The notes beneath the pieces are model-generated. The model worked only from the letters and a program-made list of their open reading frames with translations. It searched no databases and was not told where the DNA came from. DNA of 64,000 bases, from assembly GCA_936450465.1 (NCBI GenBank), contig OW388290.1:23425457-23489456 (forward strand), in the 5' to 3' direction. This document shows, one piece after another, positions 1 to 11,147 of this stretch. Source of the stretch: Gibbula magus (lineage: Eukaryota > Mollusca > Gastropoda > Trochida > Trochidae). Positions within the stretch are counted from its first letter, which is position 1, and each line of letters starts with the position of its first letter. Made by a program: the position numbers and the translations under genes.

Positions 1-640
1 AGGATGAAAACGGTAGTTTTTACTTATTATAGTCATAATGGAGGTAGCCTGGTTGACTATATTCTGTGTTCAAGTCTGATCTTCAATTCAGTGGTAAACT
101 TTAAAGTTCACACTCGTACAGAATCAGATCACTTTCCCCCTGTCGTGTTCTATCAACTGTTGAGTTGATCAGGTAAATAATAATGGTGAAGATGTTGTTC
201 ATCAAATTGAAAGATATAAGTGGAAACCAGTAAATCACAACTTGTTTCTTTAGTGTCTCGATAAGAACATATCTCAGTAAAGTATGAATGATTTTATTAA
301 TTCAGCAAATAATAATACGGCTTTAGCAGCAACTACACTTACAAACTGTATGCAGAAGAGTGGAAAGGATGCAGACATGGTTTTAAGAAAGCGTCAAAAT
401 AAAGAAATAACTCATGAATGGCATGATGAAGAATGTGAAGAATTAAAGAAAATGAATATCATTTGGAAACAGGAAATATCGATAATCTATATGATTTTCG
501 TCGCACTCGTAATAAATATAGAGAATTATTTCGGCAAAAATGTGATTTATATTATGAATTTTCGATTGTACAATTGTTACAATCCTGTAAGAATGGTAAT
601 TATAAAACATTTTGGTATTGAGTTAAATCATTATTAGGTA
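1..640 (+). mobile_element. Broken non-LTR (LINE) retrotransposon fragment, endonuclease end and linker
   Basis: Conceptual translation near 40-155 gives a peptide with G-S-L-V-D-Y-I-L followed about 25 residues later by S-D-H-F-P, the usual C-terminal end of an APE-type LINE endonuclease. After a frame break, an open stretch at 284-637 carries E-W-H-D-E-E-C-E-E-L-K, which matches the W-x-D-x-E-C-x-x-L-K signature I know from the segment between endonuclease and reverse transcriptase in Jockey/CR1-like elements. The window edge cuts the 5' part, no RT follows, and frames are interrupted, so this is a dead copy. It could belong to the same family as the RT remnant at 28.9-29.8 kb, but the two share no overlapping segment to test this. 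Confidence 0.6.
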
Positions 641-1573
641 AACCTGTATCCAGTGCCTCTTGTATTAGGTGGTTAAAGTGATAAAACTGATGTATAGCTA
701 TACCTAAACACTCAAAGAAGAGTTTTTAAATATGGTACAATGATGGAATGGTCAAACATCATGCTGTCTGAACTCTCAAAATCGTATATGACCTACAAAT
801 CTACCTCTCACACTGACGAGTTCCACAAAATTGACACTTAATACGTCGCACCATGTTCTATCAATACCGATAACCGTTTTCTATGTATTCGGCTAATCGG
901 GTCGTGGAATGAGACTTTTTACCCTCTAATGTAACAATATATTGTATAAACTTTAATATGCAAATAACCTGCTTCCAGTGCCTTTTAACAACCATACAAT
1001 AAATAGAGAATCTCACCCATGTGTCTTCTGATATCAAATATATAGGAGATATCGCTTGATCTCGTCATGTCAAACACTTGAAGGACAACTTAAAAGCTTA
1101 AAGCTTAAAAACTTTAATTGTTTAATTGAAAGCCGTGATGAAAACGCTGGACATTTGAGATGAAGACAGGATTGTTCAACAAAAGTCAATGGTTAGTGAT
1201 TGCATAATACTATTACAATACAATAAACATCCAAAGGCAAAGGGTATGAATTAAGGCGCGTTGAAGAAATTATCCGAAGTAATAAAATAATCAAGATTGA
1301 AACCAGGGGGAAATCTTCACATCCTTATCTTTTAACAATACTGACCGCCGCCTCCATCAGGGTATGTGTGTACCCACAAGGCTGCTTCTGTCCATCCAGA
1401 CCCCTTCATTTGTTTATATACTAGGCCAGCTACAAGTTTTAAAATTAACATCTCAGAGGCTCATTTTCATTATATTTTCAGGTTTTTATCAAATTTTGAA
1501 TTTTTATAAAATATCAATTTCCGAGTCTAAGTTAGACTAGATTGTGGATCAGGGTATTGAAGTGGTCTGGCAG
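641..1573. other. Intergenic, no gene seen
   Basis: AT-rich sequence with stops in all frames. The only item noticed is the motif AGGAGATATCGCTTG near 1046-1060, which recurs elsewhere in the window (see 21713-22010 and 61961-62006). Confidence 0.5.
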
Positions 1574-1711
1574 GTACGAATACCCTCGTCGAGCAGGTAC
1601 GAATACCCTCGTCGAGCAGGTACGAATACCCTCGTCGAGCAGGTACGAAAACCCTCGTCGAGCAGGTACGAATACCCTCGTCGAGCAGGTACGAATACCC
1701 TCGTCGAGCAG
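1574..1711. repeat. 23-bp minisatellite, 6 copies
   Basis: Six head-to-tail copies of a 23-bp unit, GTACGAATACCCTCGTCGAG followed by CAG, start at 1574, 1597, 1620, 1643, 1666 and 1689. Only one copy has a visible substitution (GTACGAAAACC). Short open frames across it (1542-1742) come from the repeat itself and are not genes. Confidence 0.95.
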
Positions 1712-1739
1712 GATGATATTTACGGTATTTTTAGTTAAT

Positions 1740-2302
1740 TAATACAACACGCTAAAGCGCGTCCCAGCGACCTTTGAATGATCGTTCAGCAGCCGAGTTG
1801 AGTGTAGGTAACATCTAATGTAACAGTGCAGCGGTTGGTTTTGCTTAACCGCATATATATACTTACATAAACCCTACATAAGACATATACCTACATAGAC
1901 CCTACCCTATTACTATATGTCCTTCAAACGCTGCTTCTAAGCGACACACGCCCCTGGTTGTATATTCACATCATTGCTAATGGTCAGTCCATCCATAGGC
2001 CACTGGAATGTATGCATTCAACGAGCGTCGTTAAACAATAACTTCTAGCTTGCTTAAAATTTAACGTACATGGGTGCCGTTCCCCAAAATACTAACAACT
2101 GTTTGGATTCTACGCTTGCGTTCTGAAACGGGACCCAGAACATGATGTTCTGTCCATATTATCAAATACAGTACCTGGAAATGTCCCATGTTTGGTATAT
2201 GATAAGGAGAGTCTTTGGATTTCATATGATCAAGTCAAGTCCAGGCTGACGAGGATTGTCGGAGAGTCCGGTGTCCTGGTATTTAAACCAAGGCTCCAGG
2301 AA
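1740..2302. other. Intergenic, 3' side of the ITIH-like gene
   Basis: No gene is visible. The segment lies just downstream of the minus-strand ITIH-like stop codon and presumably contains its 3' UTR. I find no AATAAA (TTTATT on the plus strand) in the nearest 300 bp, so the poly(A) site cannot be placed. Confidence 0.45.
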
Positions 2303-4420
2303 TCAAACACTGCCACGTATGGTTCCAAAGACAGTCACGAAACAAAGCACTAGAAGCAGAGCTGACGGGATAGCGTGGGTAGTTCTGCCATGTGCGTCAA
2401 GCTGGACGGCAGATTCGAGTTTTAAGTCATTTAGTTGAGGTGACGTCGCAATTTCCCGTCTATTTGACTTTAGATGAGTACGTCCCGGTGACGACGCAAT
2501 TTTCCGTCTCGTTGACTTGTGATGAGGACTTCTCCCTGGTTGGCCTATTTGCTCCGAGTTAGGAGAGACATTGTCGTTTGCTTGGACAACCAGGAGCGAG
2601 GTCAAAGGGGTGACAAGGTTATAGGTCAAGGACATGTTAAGGGCACGAGCTTCCAGAGACTGTCTCTCAGTTTCTGATCTGGAAAGCATTTTCTTCCTCA
2701 GAAGATCCTTGATGGTGAGGTAGGCCCAGAGTTTCTCTGTAAACTCCCCCGAAGGTCCTGAAATCTCGGTCTTTGACGTTTCTGGAACTATCAGCTCAAT
2801 GGCGTTGGTTTTGGTCGATCCGCGAACTGTTGCGTCGATCCTGTCTGCCTTCCTCTTTCCGGATACGACGACCTCTGTTCCTTCGAAGAATTGTTTGAAG
2901 GTCGTGCGTGTGAGGTCAGAGGTCATCACCTGATCGGGTAAATATTCAAATTCCAAATTCTTCAGAAGGGGAGCGTTGACCTCCTTGAAAAAGTTGACTA
3001 GCTGAGCGACAGCATCAGACTCTTCGTAGATTCGTTTTGCAAATCCCCCATTTTCCTGTGAAATCAACTTCAGAAATTCAAATTCTACATTAAATCCAAA
3101 CCCAAGAGAGAAAACTGACACTCGTCCTTCATTCGTTTTGTAAATATTTTCCCGGATTTTATCAAGATTCCTTTCTCCGGCTGTTGGCTGCCCGTCTGTT
3201 AGGAACACGATAATGCCAGCCCGCTCTCGTAGGGTAGGATCATTGGCCACCAAGTCAATAGACTCGACCAGTGCGCTGTTGATGTTGGTTCCGCCGTTTG
3301 CTCTAACTTCATCCTCTATGTAAGACTTCGCATTCTTGAGGTTCTTTCGCGTTGCCTTTTTCGGTCTTCTCTGCCACGCAGTTAACTTGTCGTCGAAGAG
3401 CAGAATGTTGAAGAAGTCATCAGAACTTAGCTGGGGCAGAATTGCTTTCATAGCTTCTCTGGTTTGTTGGATTTTTCTGCCACTCATGGATCCGCTTATA
3501 TCGATGACGAACATGATGTTTTTTGGAATGATGGGAATGTCAGTGGATTCTTCAACGACAAAGTAATGAACAAAGAACTCATTGGCATCTGCTGAGATAA
3601 TGTTACCGCCGTCTGACTTGTGTCCGACGTCGTACGTCACAACAAATGCTCCCACAATTCCTTGCTGCTCATTCACAGCTCTCTGCGCAGATACGGAAGG
3701 CTGGTAGGTCAATCTCTTAGAGGTTGGTGTTGCCATGACGACAGTAGACTCAGTTGATGCCGTGTTGACATCCTTGTTATTCGGCTCCCGGAAAGAGAAC
3801 CTGTTGAACTGTTGAGGTTCCAGAAATGAAAGATCAAGGGTCAGGTTGTTGACGACTTGTAGCGGCTGGACCATGATTCTCTGCTCATACAAACCAAGGC
3901 GTCTCTCCAGCAGCTCCTGGTACGTCAGTTCAAAATGGACGTCGCTCATGGCGGCCACGTTGACGTAGATGTTGAACACCTCCATTTCTCTGGCAGTTTT
4001 CGCCTGGTGTCGGACCTGTCCCGCGGACTGGCCTTGTTTCTTCGCATCGTCATACTTCTTCTGGGCTTTTTTTTTCTCGTACACCTCGGAGAGTGTTACC
4101 TTGCCATTGATCACCATAGAAAAATTTGATATGAAGGCCGACTCGGGAATTTGCACCTTAAATGAAGCTTCCAAACTTCTCGTATGCGAGTTTACAACTC
4201 TGCTTGCTATGCTAACTACAGCAAACCGTGATTCAACCTTGGATGCGATGTACATATCTGTGATCGATGGAGATTCCTCATCAACATTTACATCTCGCCT
4301 TTCTCGAAACAACACGGGATCTTTCGATAGCTCGGAGTCTGACCCAATCCTTGACAAAGTACACACGCCATTGAATGATAGGATTGTGAGAAGCAGGACA
4401 CATGATATCGGCACAGCCAT
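2303..4420 (-). CDS. Inter-alpha-trypsin inhibitor heavy chain-like protein (VIT + vWA), intronless
   Basis: A single uninterrupted 705-aa frame. Residues 1-22 form a hydrophobic signal peptide, followed by a dibasic stretch (RERR near 39-42). Residues about 50-180 match a VIT domain, including E-x-x-K-K-A-x-K-x-Y-D. Residues about 300-480 are a von Willebrand A domain with an intact MIDAS: D307-x-S309-x-S311, Thr378 in GGTN and Asp409 in LTDG. The segment near 592-612 (ALNMSLTYNLVTPLTSLL) is the conserved ITIH block that follows vWA. Vertebrate ITIH chains are about 900 aa with a further C-terminal domain; here that domain is absent and the protein ends in a hydrophobic tail (about 687-700), compatible with a GPI signal or membrane anchor. 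A near-duplicate basic motif occurs at about 635-647 and 649-661. The family includes secreted extracellular-matrix (hyaluronan) proteins; a surface or secreted role here is inferred. Known ITIH genes have many introns, so the lack of introns is unusual. Confidence 0.92.
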   Translation of the reverse strand: MAVPISCVLLLTILSFNGVCTLSRIGSDSELSKDPVLFRERRDVNVDEESPSITDMYIASKVESRFAVVSIASRVVNSHTRSLEASFKVQIPESAFISNFSMVINGKVTLSEVYEKKKAQKKYDDAKKQGQSAGQVRHQAKTAREMEVFNIYVNVAAMSDVHFELTYQELLERRLGLYEQRIMVQPLQVVNNLTLDLSFLEPQQFNRFSFREPNNKDVNTASTESTVVMATPTSKRLTYQPSVSAQRAVNEQQGIVGAFVVTYDVGHKSDGGNIISADANEFFVHYFVVEESTDIPIIPKNIMFVIDISGSMSGRKIQQTREAMKAILPQLSSDDFFNILLFDDKLTAWQRRPKKATRKNLKNAKSYIEDEVRANGGTNINSALVESIDLVANDPTLRERAGIIVFLTDGQPTAGERNLDKIRENIYKTNEGRVSVFSLGFGFNVEFEFLKLISQENGGFAKRIYEESDAVAQLVNFFKEVNAPLLKNLEFEYLPDQVMTSDLTRTTFKQFFEGTEVVVSGKRKADRIDATVRGSTKTNAIELIVPETSKTEISGPSGEFTEKLWAYLTIKDLLRKKMLSRSETERQSLEARALNMSLTYNLVTPLTSLLVVQANDNVSPNSEQIGQPGRSPHHKSTRRKIASSPGRTHLKSNRREIATSPQLNDLKLESAVQLDAHGRTTHAIPSALLLVLCFVTVFGTIRGSV

Positions 4421-4568
4421 TGCGAATTATCACTTCACATATGTTAACTTTCACGTCACCATGTCAGTTAATTTCAAAGTCCTTGCATTCTGACGATGGA
4501 ACCAATAAACAGCAGACTTTCTGACATTCATTTCAGCAAGCCATTTCCTTCACTGCGTTCGTCATGTT

Positions 4569-4578
4569 CTATTTATAG
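4569..4578 (-). promoter_or_regulatory. TATA box candidate for the ITIH-like gene
   Basis: Read on the minus strand this is CTATAAATAG, a consensus TATA element about 150 bp upstream of the ITIH-like ATG at 4420. A start site about 30 bp downstream would give a 5' UTR of roughly 120 nt. The position is plausible but untested. Confidence 0.5.
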
Positions 4579-4579
4579 A

Positions 4580-5908
4580 TCATGTCAACACAACCTAGAG
4601 TCCAATGTTTAAGCTTACACAGTATTATACAGTCATAAATCCTGCCCCATGACTGTATAAAAAAAATCCTTTATGAAAACAGTTTAGATTATTATTCAAC
4701 AAGTCTAGATAAACTGAATACCTGAAATATTGAAAAATATATATCATCATAAGGATGAAGGTACAGTTATTGTTAAAATTCTACAGACTAAATGTTTTAG
4801 TCTAGTTTTGTTCCAATGCCGAATCGAATAGATGCGATTTCATTTTTCCATTAGGCTATAGTTTATTATTACTTCTATTAATGAAGTATATCACCTAACA
4901 TTAATTAGTGTACTTCAGAATGTTGTTTGTAGATTATATTCAACTTGTATTTTACTTTTCGTATTTTGGGGAAACAAAGTTGTGTCACAAAATTGATATG
5001 AGGAATAAAAATAAATTTTAGAATGCGGCCTTGATTTATATGATATACATAAGAAGTAATTATTTAAGTAAATTGCCGATTTAGGACAAGTTTTAAATAA
5101 AAAAATTGATATGATTAAATTCTTCTTTGACGTGTAAAATAACTTGATATAATTGTATTTACTTGGCTCATTTTATTTCTATTTAATTTACATCCCTTTA
5201 GAGTATTTTCTAGCCTTGGAATCCTTTCAAAATGAAGGACTGAGTGGTACAATCTGGTTAGATTTTAGAGACGCTTCCTAATTATAATAACTGCGTGATA
5301 TTCAAGAAAGATAACTCCGTCAAGCTTATTGAACAAATTCTGACGTACATGTACAGCAAACTTGTTCTGGTTCAGTCCATTTGTGTGAAAATTAAACCTA
5401 AATACGTTATTATTATTCATTCTCCAAAACTAGCTTTCAAAGAAGATATTGCTTGTGTGTGATATAGAGATCATTACCAAAAAAGTGCGAAATACGTTTT
5501 TTTAAATAAACTAGTGTGATATTGTGTATTGCCCGAGCGAAAGCGAGTGCTATACAATTTTCACGTGTTTCGTAAAAGTCATATGACACATTTTCGAGTG
5601 TAATACCTAATGCCTGTAATACCTAGTCTATTCCATTCGAATCGCATAAACCAGAAAGCCAGAAAACAGTTCAGTTCACTTCTCTTGCTAAACCAGCTAC
5701 GTCACGAATAATTGTTTTATGACATCACAGACGACGAAATGCGGAAACTCGCGTTGAAGCAATAGCTGCTCGGCAAACGTGATAAATGCACGGGTGCTCG
5801 TATCGAAGGTTAGTTTCAAGCTTTATGGTTATCTAACATCTAACATATATCTTCGATTTAATCATTATAATGTATCATTAGTTCTTCATCTAGCAATGCT
5901 TTAAAATC
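4580..5908. other. Intergenic, no gene seen
   Basis: AT-rich DNA without a credible reading frame. At 5534-5547 the sequence CGAGCGAAAGCGAG is one member of a small dispersed motif family also found, in either orientation, near 9409, 19561 and 19829. Confidence 0.5.
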
Positions 5909-6163
5909 ACTGAGAACATAACAGACAGTGGGCACGACAATGTTCTACCTCTATGAGACCACTGAGAACATAACAGACAGTGGACACGACAATGTTTCTA
6001 CCTCTATGAGACCACTGAGAACATAACAGACAGTGGACACGACAATGTTCTACCTCTATGAGACCACTGAGAACATAACAGACAGTGGACACGACAATGT
6101 TTCTACCTCTATGAGACCACTGAGAACATAACAGACAGTGGACACGACAATGTTTCTACCTCT
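5909..6163. repeat. 52/53-bp minisatellite, 5 copies
   Basis: Copies beginning ACTGAGAACATAACAGACAG start at 5909, 5961, 6014, 6066 and 6119. Spacing alternates 52, 53, 52, 53 because every second copy has TGTTTCTACC instead of TGTTCTACC, which suggests amplification of a 105-bp dimer. The open frame on the minus strand is a by-product. Confidence 0.95.
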
Positions 6164-9100
6164 TCGTTGATTTCGTTAACTTGTCTGTAGCCTGATCTTC
6201 AAACTGCGAGATGATACTCAAGCACAGAAAAGTTCACGAAATACAGCAATGCTTGAATTAGCCAGCGTTGAAGACCAGCACGAGTTGTGACTTACTTGGG
6301 AGTATTTGCACAGTACACAGACCAACTTCCCAATGCAAGGCATCTCTTGTCAGTCTCCATTACTGGCTGAGAGACCTTATTTCAGTATTAGACAGTATTT
6401 CCTTAAGATCTCTGTGCTTGGAAATTAGGGCCCACTATACAATTCAGGTGCAGCGATACGTCTATCCAAATATTGTTATGTAACTATATTATTAATATTT
6501 CCGAGGGTCAAATAATGTAATCTCATTATGTTTTGTTTATTTCCTAAATTGTAGCTTTTCAGAAAATTTAGATATTTTAGTCCATCCAAGTTGTAAAAAT
6601 GCTTCAAAGAAAGGTATGTACATTAAATTAAATTAAGTACAAAAGTAAAATCTAACATTCAATCATTTGAAATTAAATTAAAGTTTTATTGGATAAACAT
6701 GCTAAAGAACATATCTAGCTTCATATATTTTTTCTAATATTGTATAATTATACACAATAAAATCCAACTGAACTTGGTATAGAGCATATCGCATATAAGG
6801 CGTCCTTTATTCAAAATCGCCTCGGGGTAGGTCAAAGTGACATTTACCTTTGCTTTGTCTACATAGGTAATAGGTGCGTAACTTTTCAGGTAAGGATGAA
6901 TAACGTTGTCACTTTCCCCTTTCAATGTCATCAACGCCCGGTTAAACTGGATTTCCTTGAAAAGTGCCGGTCACGTGACCTCAGCCTGAAGACCTGACAG
7001 AGGGCAAACGCCAGCGGGTCTGTTTGAGAGTGGGGCATGCGCAGTCACGATTTGGAGATTAGTGGAGGGATATGCATGGATACTTAGCTGAAGTTTCTTA
7101 CTTTTGTTGGCCTGTGATATTTTCTCCCGATTTCGTTTTGTCTTTGATTTGATAAGCATTTTTAGATATTTACATTTAGTGATATTTTGTGGGCAGGTAG
7201 ATAAAAAATATTCTGTTGAAAGATTTGTCATGGTCTGATTCGAGTTTCCGAATGATTAAAATTGCAGGTGGAAAATACAAAAGATGCTTGAAATTAAAAT
7301 CAGGACTAAATGTGTAAGTGCTGCATTCTATTTGACTTCAACAGTTTTCTGCTTGTCCATTCTTCGTCCAAGAGGATTGATAGGGTTGGGTGGTATTCTA
7401 TGTCAATTTAAATATTGATAACGGTATCCTTTTATAGATTGTTTTCTCCTTTAAAGTTTCACAAATGGTATTCAAATTTATATTCTATACTTAGCTCTAC
7501 GATAGTCACTGTTAAATTTTCTAAAACCATTTTTTACTGTTTCTGTCCCAAAAGTATATTTATCATTAATGTTACATTCATATTGGAAAATTCAAATATA
7601 CAGTCGTTGTCTCTCTGGGACAGACAATGTATTTAGATATTTTTTACACATACAAGTTGTATACTTGTCAAAATGTATGACGCGAATCGAGGAGGGAATA
7701 TATGTCATTTTTATTGTACATACATACTTCTTACTGTACATATAATTCAACTTCACGCTGACAAGAACAGAAATGTATATTTTTTCCTTTTTATTTTTGG
7801 TTGTTGTTTATAATATTTTTTCGCTCATATTGTTATACAAATGTATATGCACTGATTTAGTTACAATGTATTATTATGATTATAACATCGACATGTTTTT
7901 AAAAAAATGATATTTACGTGAGATATTTTTTTTACAAGATAGATATTTTGAATCTAGTTTTTAACAAATATTTCAAAGTCATTATTCTGTAATAAATCTG
8001 GAGATTGAAATTGACACAGTGCTTCAAAACCTAGTTTGTTATGGTATATGTTAAGTGGACGAATAAACTAATATAACCCATTCAAACGAATAAACGTGTC
8101 TTCTTATATAGCGATGTATTTATGGTTCAATATACATGAGCTTATTTTGGGACTTGGGATTTTGCCAACAAAATACAAATGCGCCTCATTTTATAATTCT
8201 GTTTGAAATGTCCCGAAGAAATTACATTTTAATTAAACAAATGAATGTTTAATGTCTCTTGGACGATTTACCCCAAAAGCGTCCATTTACGCGATAGTTC
8301 ATTGTTTTTTCAGTCAATATTCACAGACTATTGTTTTTGCCTGATATCACTTCTATCACAATGAGTGAAGTGAGAAAATTATTTTTTAAGAGTGGCTCAT
8401 TGAAATATGACTTTCTACTGCGTTTGTGCAAATAAATATTTTAGTTCATATTCCATTACTAATTCTACCATAACTATGCAAAATAGTCGTTTCTGATTGG
8501 CTACTGTGAAAAATCAGAGACAGTATATCACCCGGAAACTGTCTGAATGTAGAATAAACTTACCTAAAACTTTATTTACAAAATTGACGCAATAACAACT
8601 AGATCAATTTTGAAATTCCGTTATATGCCGCTGATTTCCAAACGCAATATGTTTATCTCCTAATTATATTGTAAATAGACTTCTTCAACGTTTAACTGAA
8701 ATACTCCACACATTTTAAAGATTTCTTTCAAGATATCTGTAGATCTGACGTCTCGAGTTATACGTATATGCTCTTTTTCTCACCAACGTGCGCAGTGGGT
8801 TACCTCTGAAGGTGACACATTACGTAACACCATATAACAATAGATCGTTTTAGCTGCAATCGGCGAAACCGGGCTGTCAGGTATTTAAAAAGGCACTGTA
8901 AATATCACAACTGTCCTCAAACAATGCTCTACCATGGATAACCCTTCACGGTTCGAATACGCGATAGTTACGTAAACTTACCCCATTAGTTACGTAACAC
9001 TTGCGACTTTCACCTGTTCATGACGTAATGATCAAGATAGATTGCTTGGTGTAATAACACCTGTGATGCAAGATCTCGTTTGTCATCGCCTTATTTTAGC

Positions 9101-11147
9101 AGTGTTTAAACAGTTTTTTTCTAAACCTTTTTTCTTTATATCTATGGTAAAACTTTGTTACGTCACAAATGATCTATGTATAGTCCTATTTATATATTTG
9201 CACTAACTTTCACCAATAGCAGAGCGTGGTTTAATAAAAGTTCAATAATTAATTGGAAGACTATAGTTGGAGAAAATAAATTGATCCCAATTTGGCTCAA
9301 ATGAAAAGTGCAGGGAGATATATTGTATTTCGGTCTGCAGTGTAATATTAACCTTGTACTAAACTCCCCTCTATAACATACCATTTTTCGTGAACGAATT
9401 GGTATCAGACTCGCTTTGGCTCGTTCGATACCAAATCATGATTTATTTTATTAAAAATTATATCAAGTGAAAGGTCGTTTAGAAGTCTTTATCAAAACCA
9501 TATCGAGTTATGAATGTATATTAGATGTATATTACAAATAATAGGCCTACTGTAACTATAATACATAAATTTACTATCTACATAATTAATAATTTTGTAA
9601 TCACAAACTGTTACGAAACGTAACAACCAATCCAAAAAATGCCAAAACTAATTGTATGGAATCTATGACGTCACGATACCCTCATCATTAATATGAGTGC
9701 GAACCCTTCTGCCTGTCTAGCGTATTTAGATTATGGTTTCATTGAGCACGACCCGGCGCTTGTAGCCTACTGTAATTTTCCAGAGATATAAGTGCGTTGT
9801 TTGCTAAATATATTAGGAAATTCATATTTCATAATTATTTCACACCATTGTTAGGAAATAAATTTGCAATGGCGACGGTTTACCCATTGAAACACTAGAA
9901 TCAATTGGGTTTGTTCCATCAAGATTATTGCGCAAGGTTCACGGAGAGAAGCAATGACGTAGTATAGTCCGTTTCAAAATTACAGGCTATCTTCAACAGA
10001 GCCTACAGATCTCCAAATACATATATACGGCTGCGGTCTCTCTTATTGCTGCAGAATACAGTTGATAATAAAACAACTGATTAGCCCTACTTTCGTTTCA
10101 AATCAGCTTTGATGTTATATTCTGGGACGGATGTGTTATTTTTTGTTAGTGTGGATTGCATCCGACGAGACCCAAAGGGCCTTCTACTAATATCATAGAA
10201 TCTACCCTGCTACTGCTGACATGAATAGATAGTAAAGCTTCGACTCTGAAAAAGATGTTTATTCTTAAAATATCATTATTTGATCAAAGATGCCATTTCT
10301 CAGGTGCTCTTTTGCAAGAATAAATACGGTTTTTAGAGTATTTTATAGAGTTTGTATTGTAAAAATGATTAAGATCAAAATTAAAATTAATAGAAAACTT
10401 TTAGGTAAAAATTATCGGACTTCATTAATTAATAACATATTTTTCTCTTTCTTTTTTAAATCGATGTTTTCTAAAGGCCTAAACACAAGTTTTCGTTTCA
10501 AAGTTAAAATATAAAGTATATTATTATCATCTAATTGCTTGAAATGATGTATCACAAAACTCACAAAAATACATAATAAATCTACAAATTCATTTTAGTT
10601 TAAAACGTCTTTTACTAATGGTTAAACAATTTATTAAAATGGGAGGACATTTCATGCAATCTCATTTGCTTCTATTCTAAAAACATTTAAACATATTTTT
10701 CTATTTACACAAACCTATTTATAAAAGTATATGAAGGCCATAACAACATGTCGCGTGACTGTTGTTTTTTTCTGCAAATAAAATGCTTGTAATTAATGCA
10801 ATTTAAAAAAAAATAATAATAATTATCCAACCGTCCACACTAGTGTGTCATTGTGTATATTAAGTATTACTTCCGATTAAATAGTGTTTTTGTTTTCCTT
10901 TGTTTCGAAGAAAGAAAATACCTACCGGGCATGTGGATTGTTAAATAGTCAATGTTACGCAATCTTATCTAGAAATAGAATATAGGTGGTAGGAGTTGTC
11001 TTCTCCTGGCACACTGGTGGCGCTCTCTACTCGCGTCCATTTCCCCAAGGTCACAGACAGGGCATAGGAGTAGTACATCGACTAGAAGCAAGTGGCGTTG
11101 GTCTCTCGATTTTCATTCAGGCCAGGATAGTATTCTAAACATCAACC
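6164..11147. other. Long intergenic stretch, no gene seen
   Basis: About 5 kb of AT-rich DNA. Frames here are short, low-complexity and without recognisable domains. A CTCGCTTTGGCTCG-type motif sits near 9409-9423, and a GCATGCGC sequence near 7036 resembles half of an NRF1 site but has no gene beside it. Confidence 0.45.
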
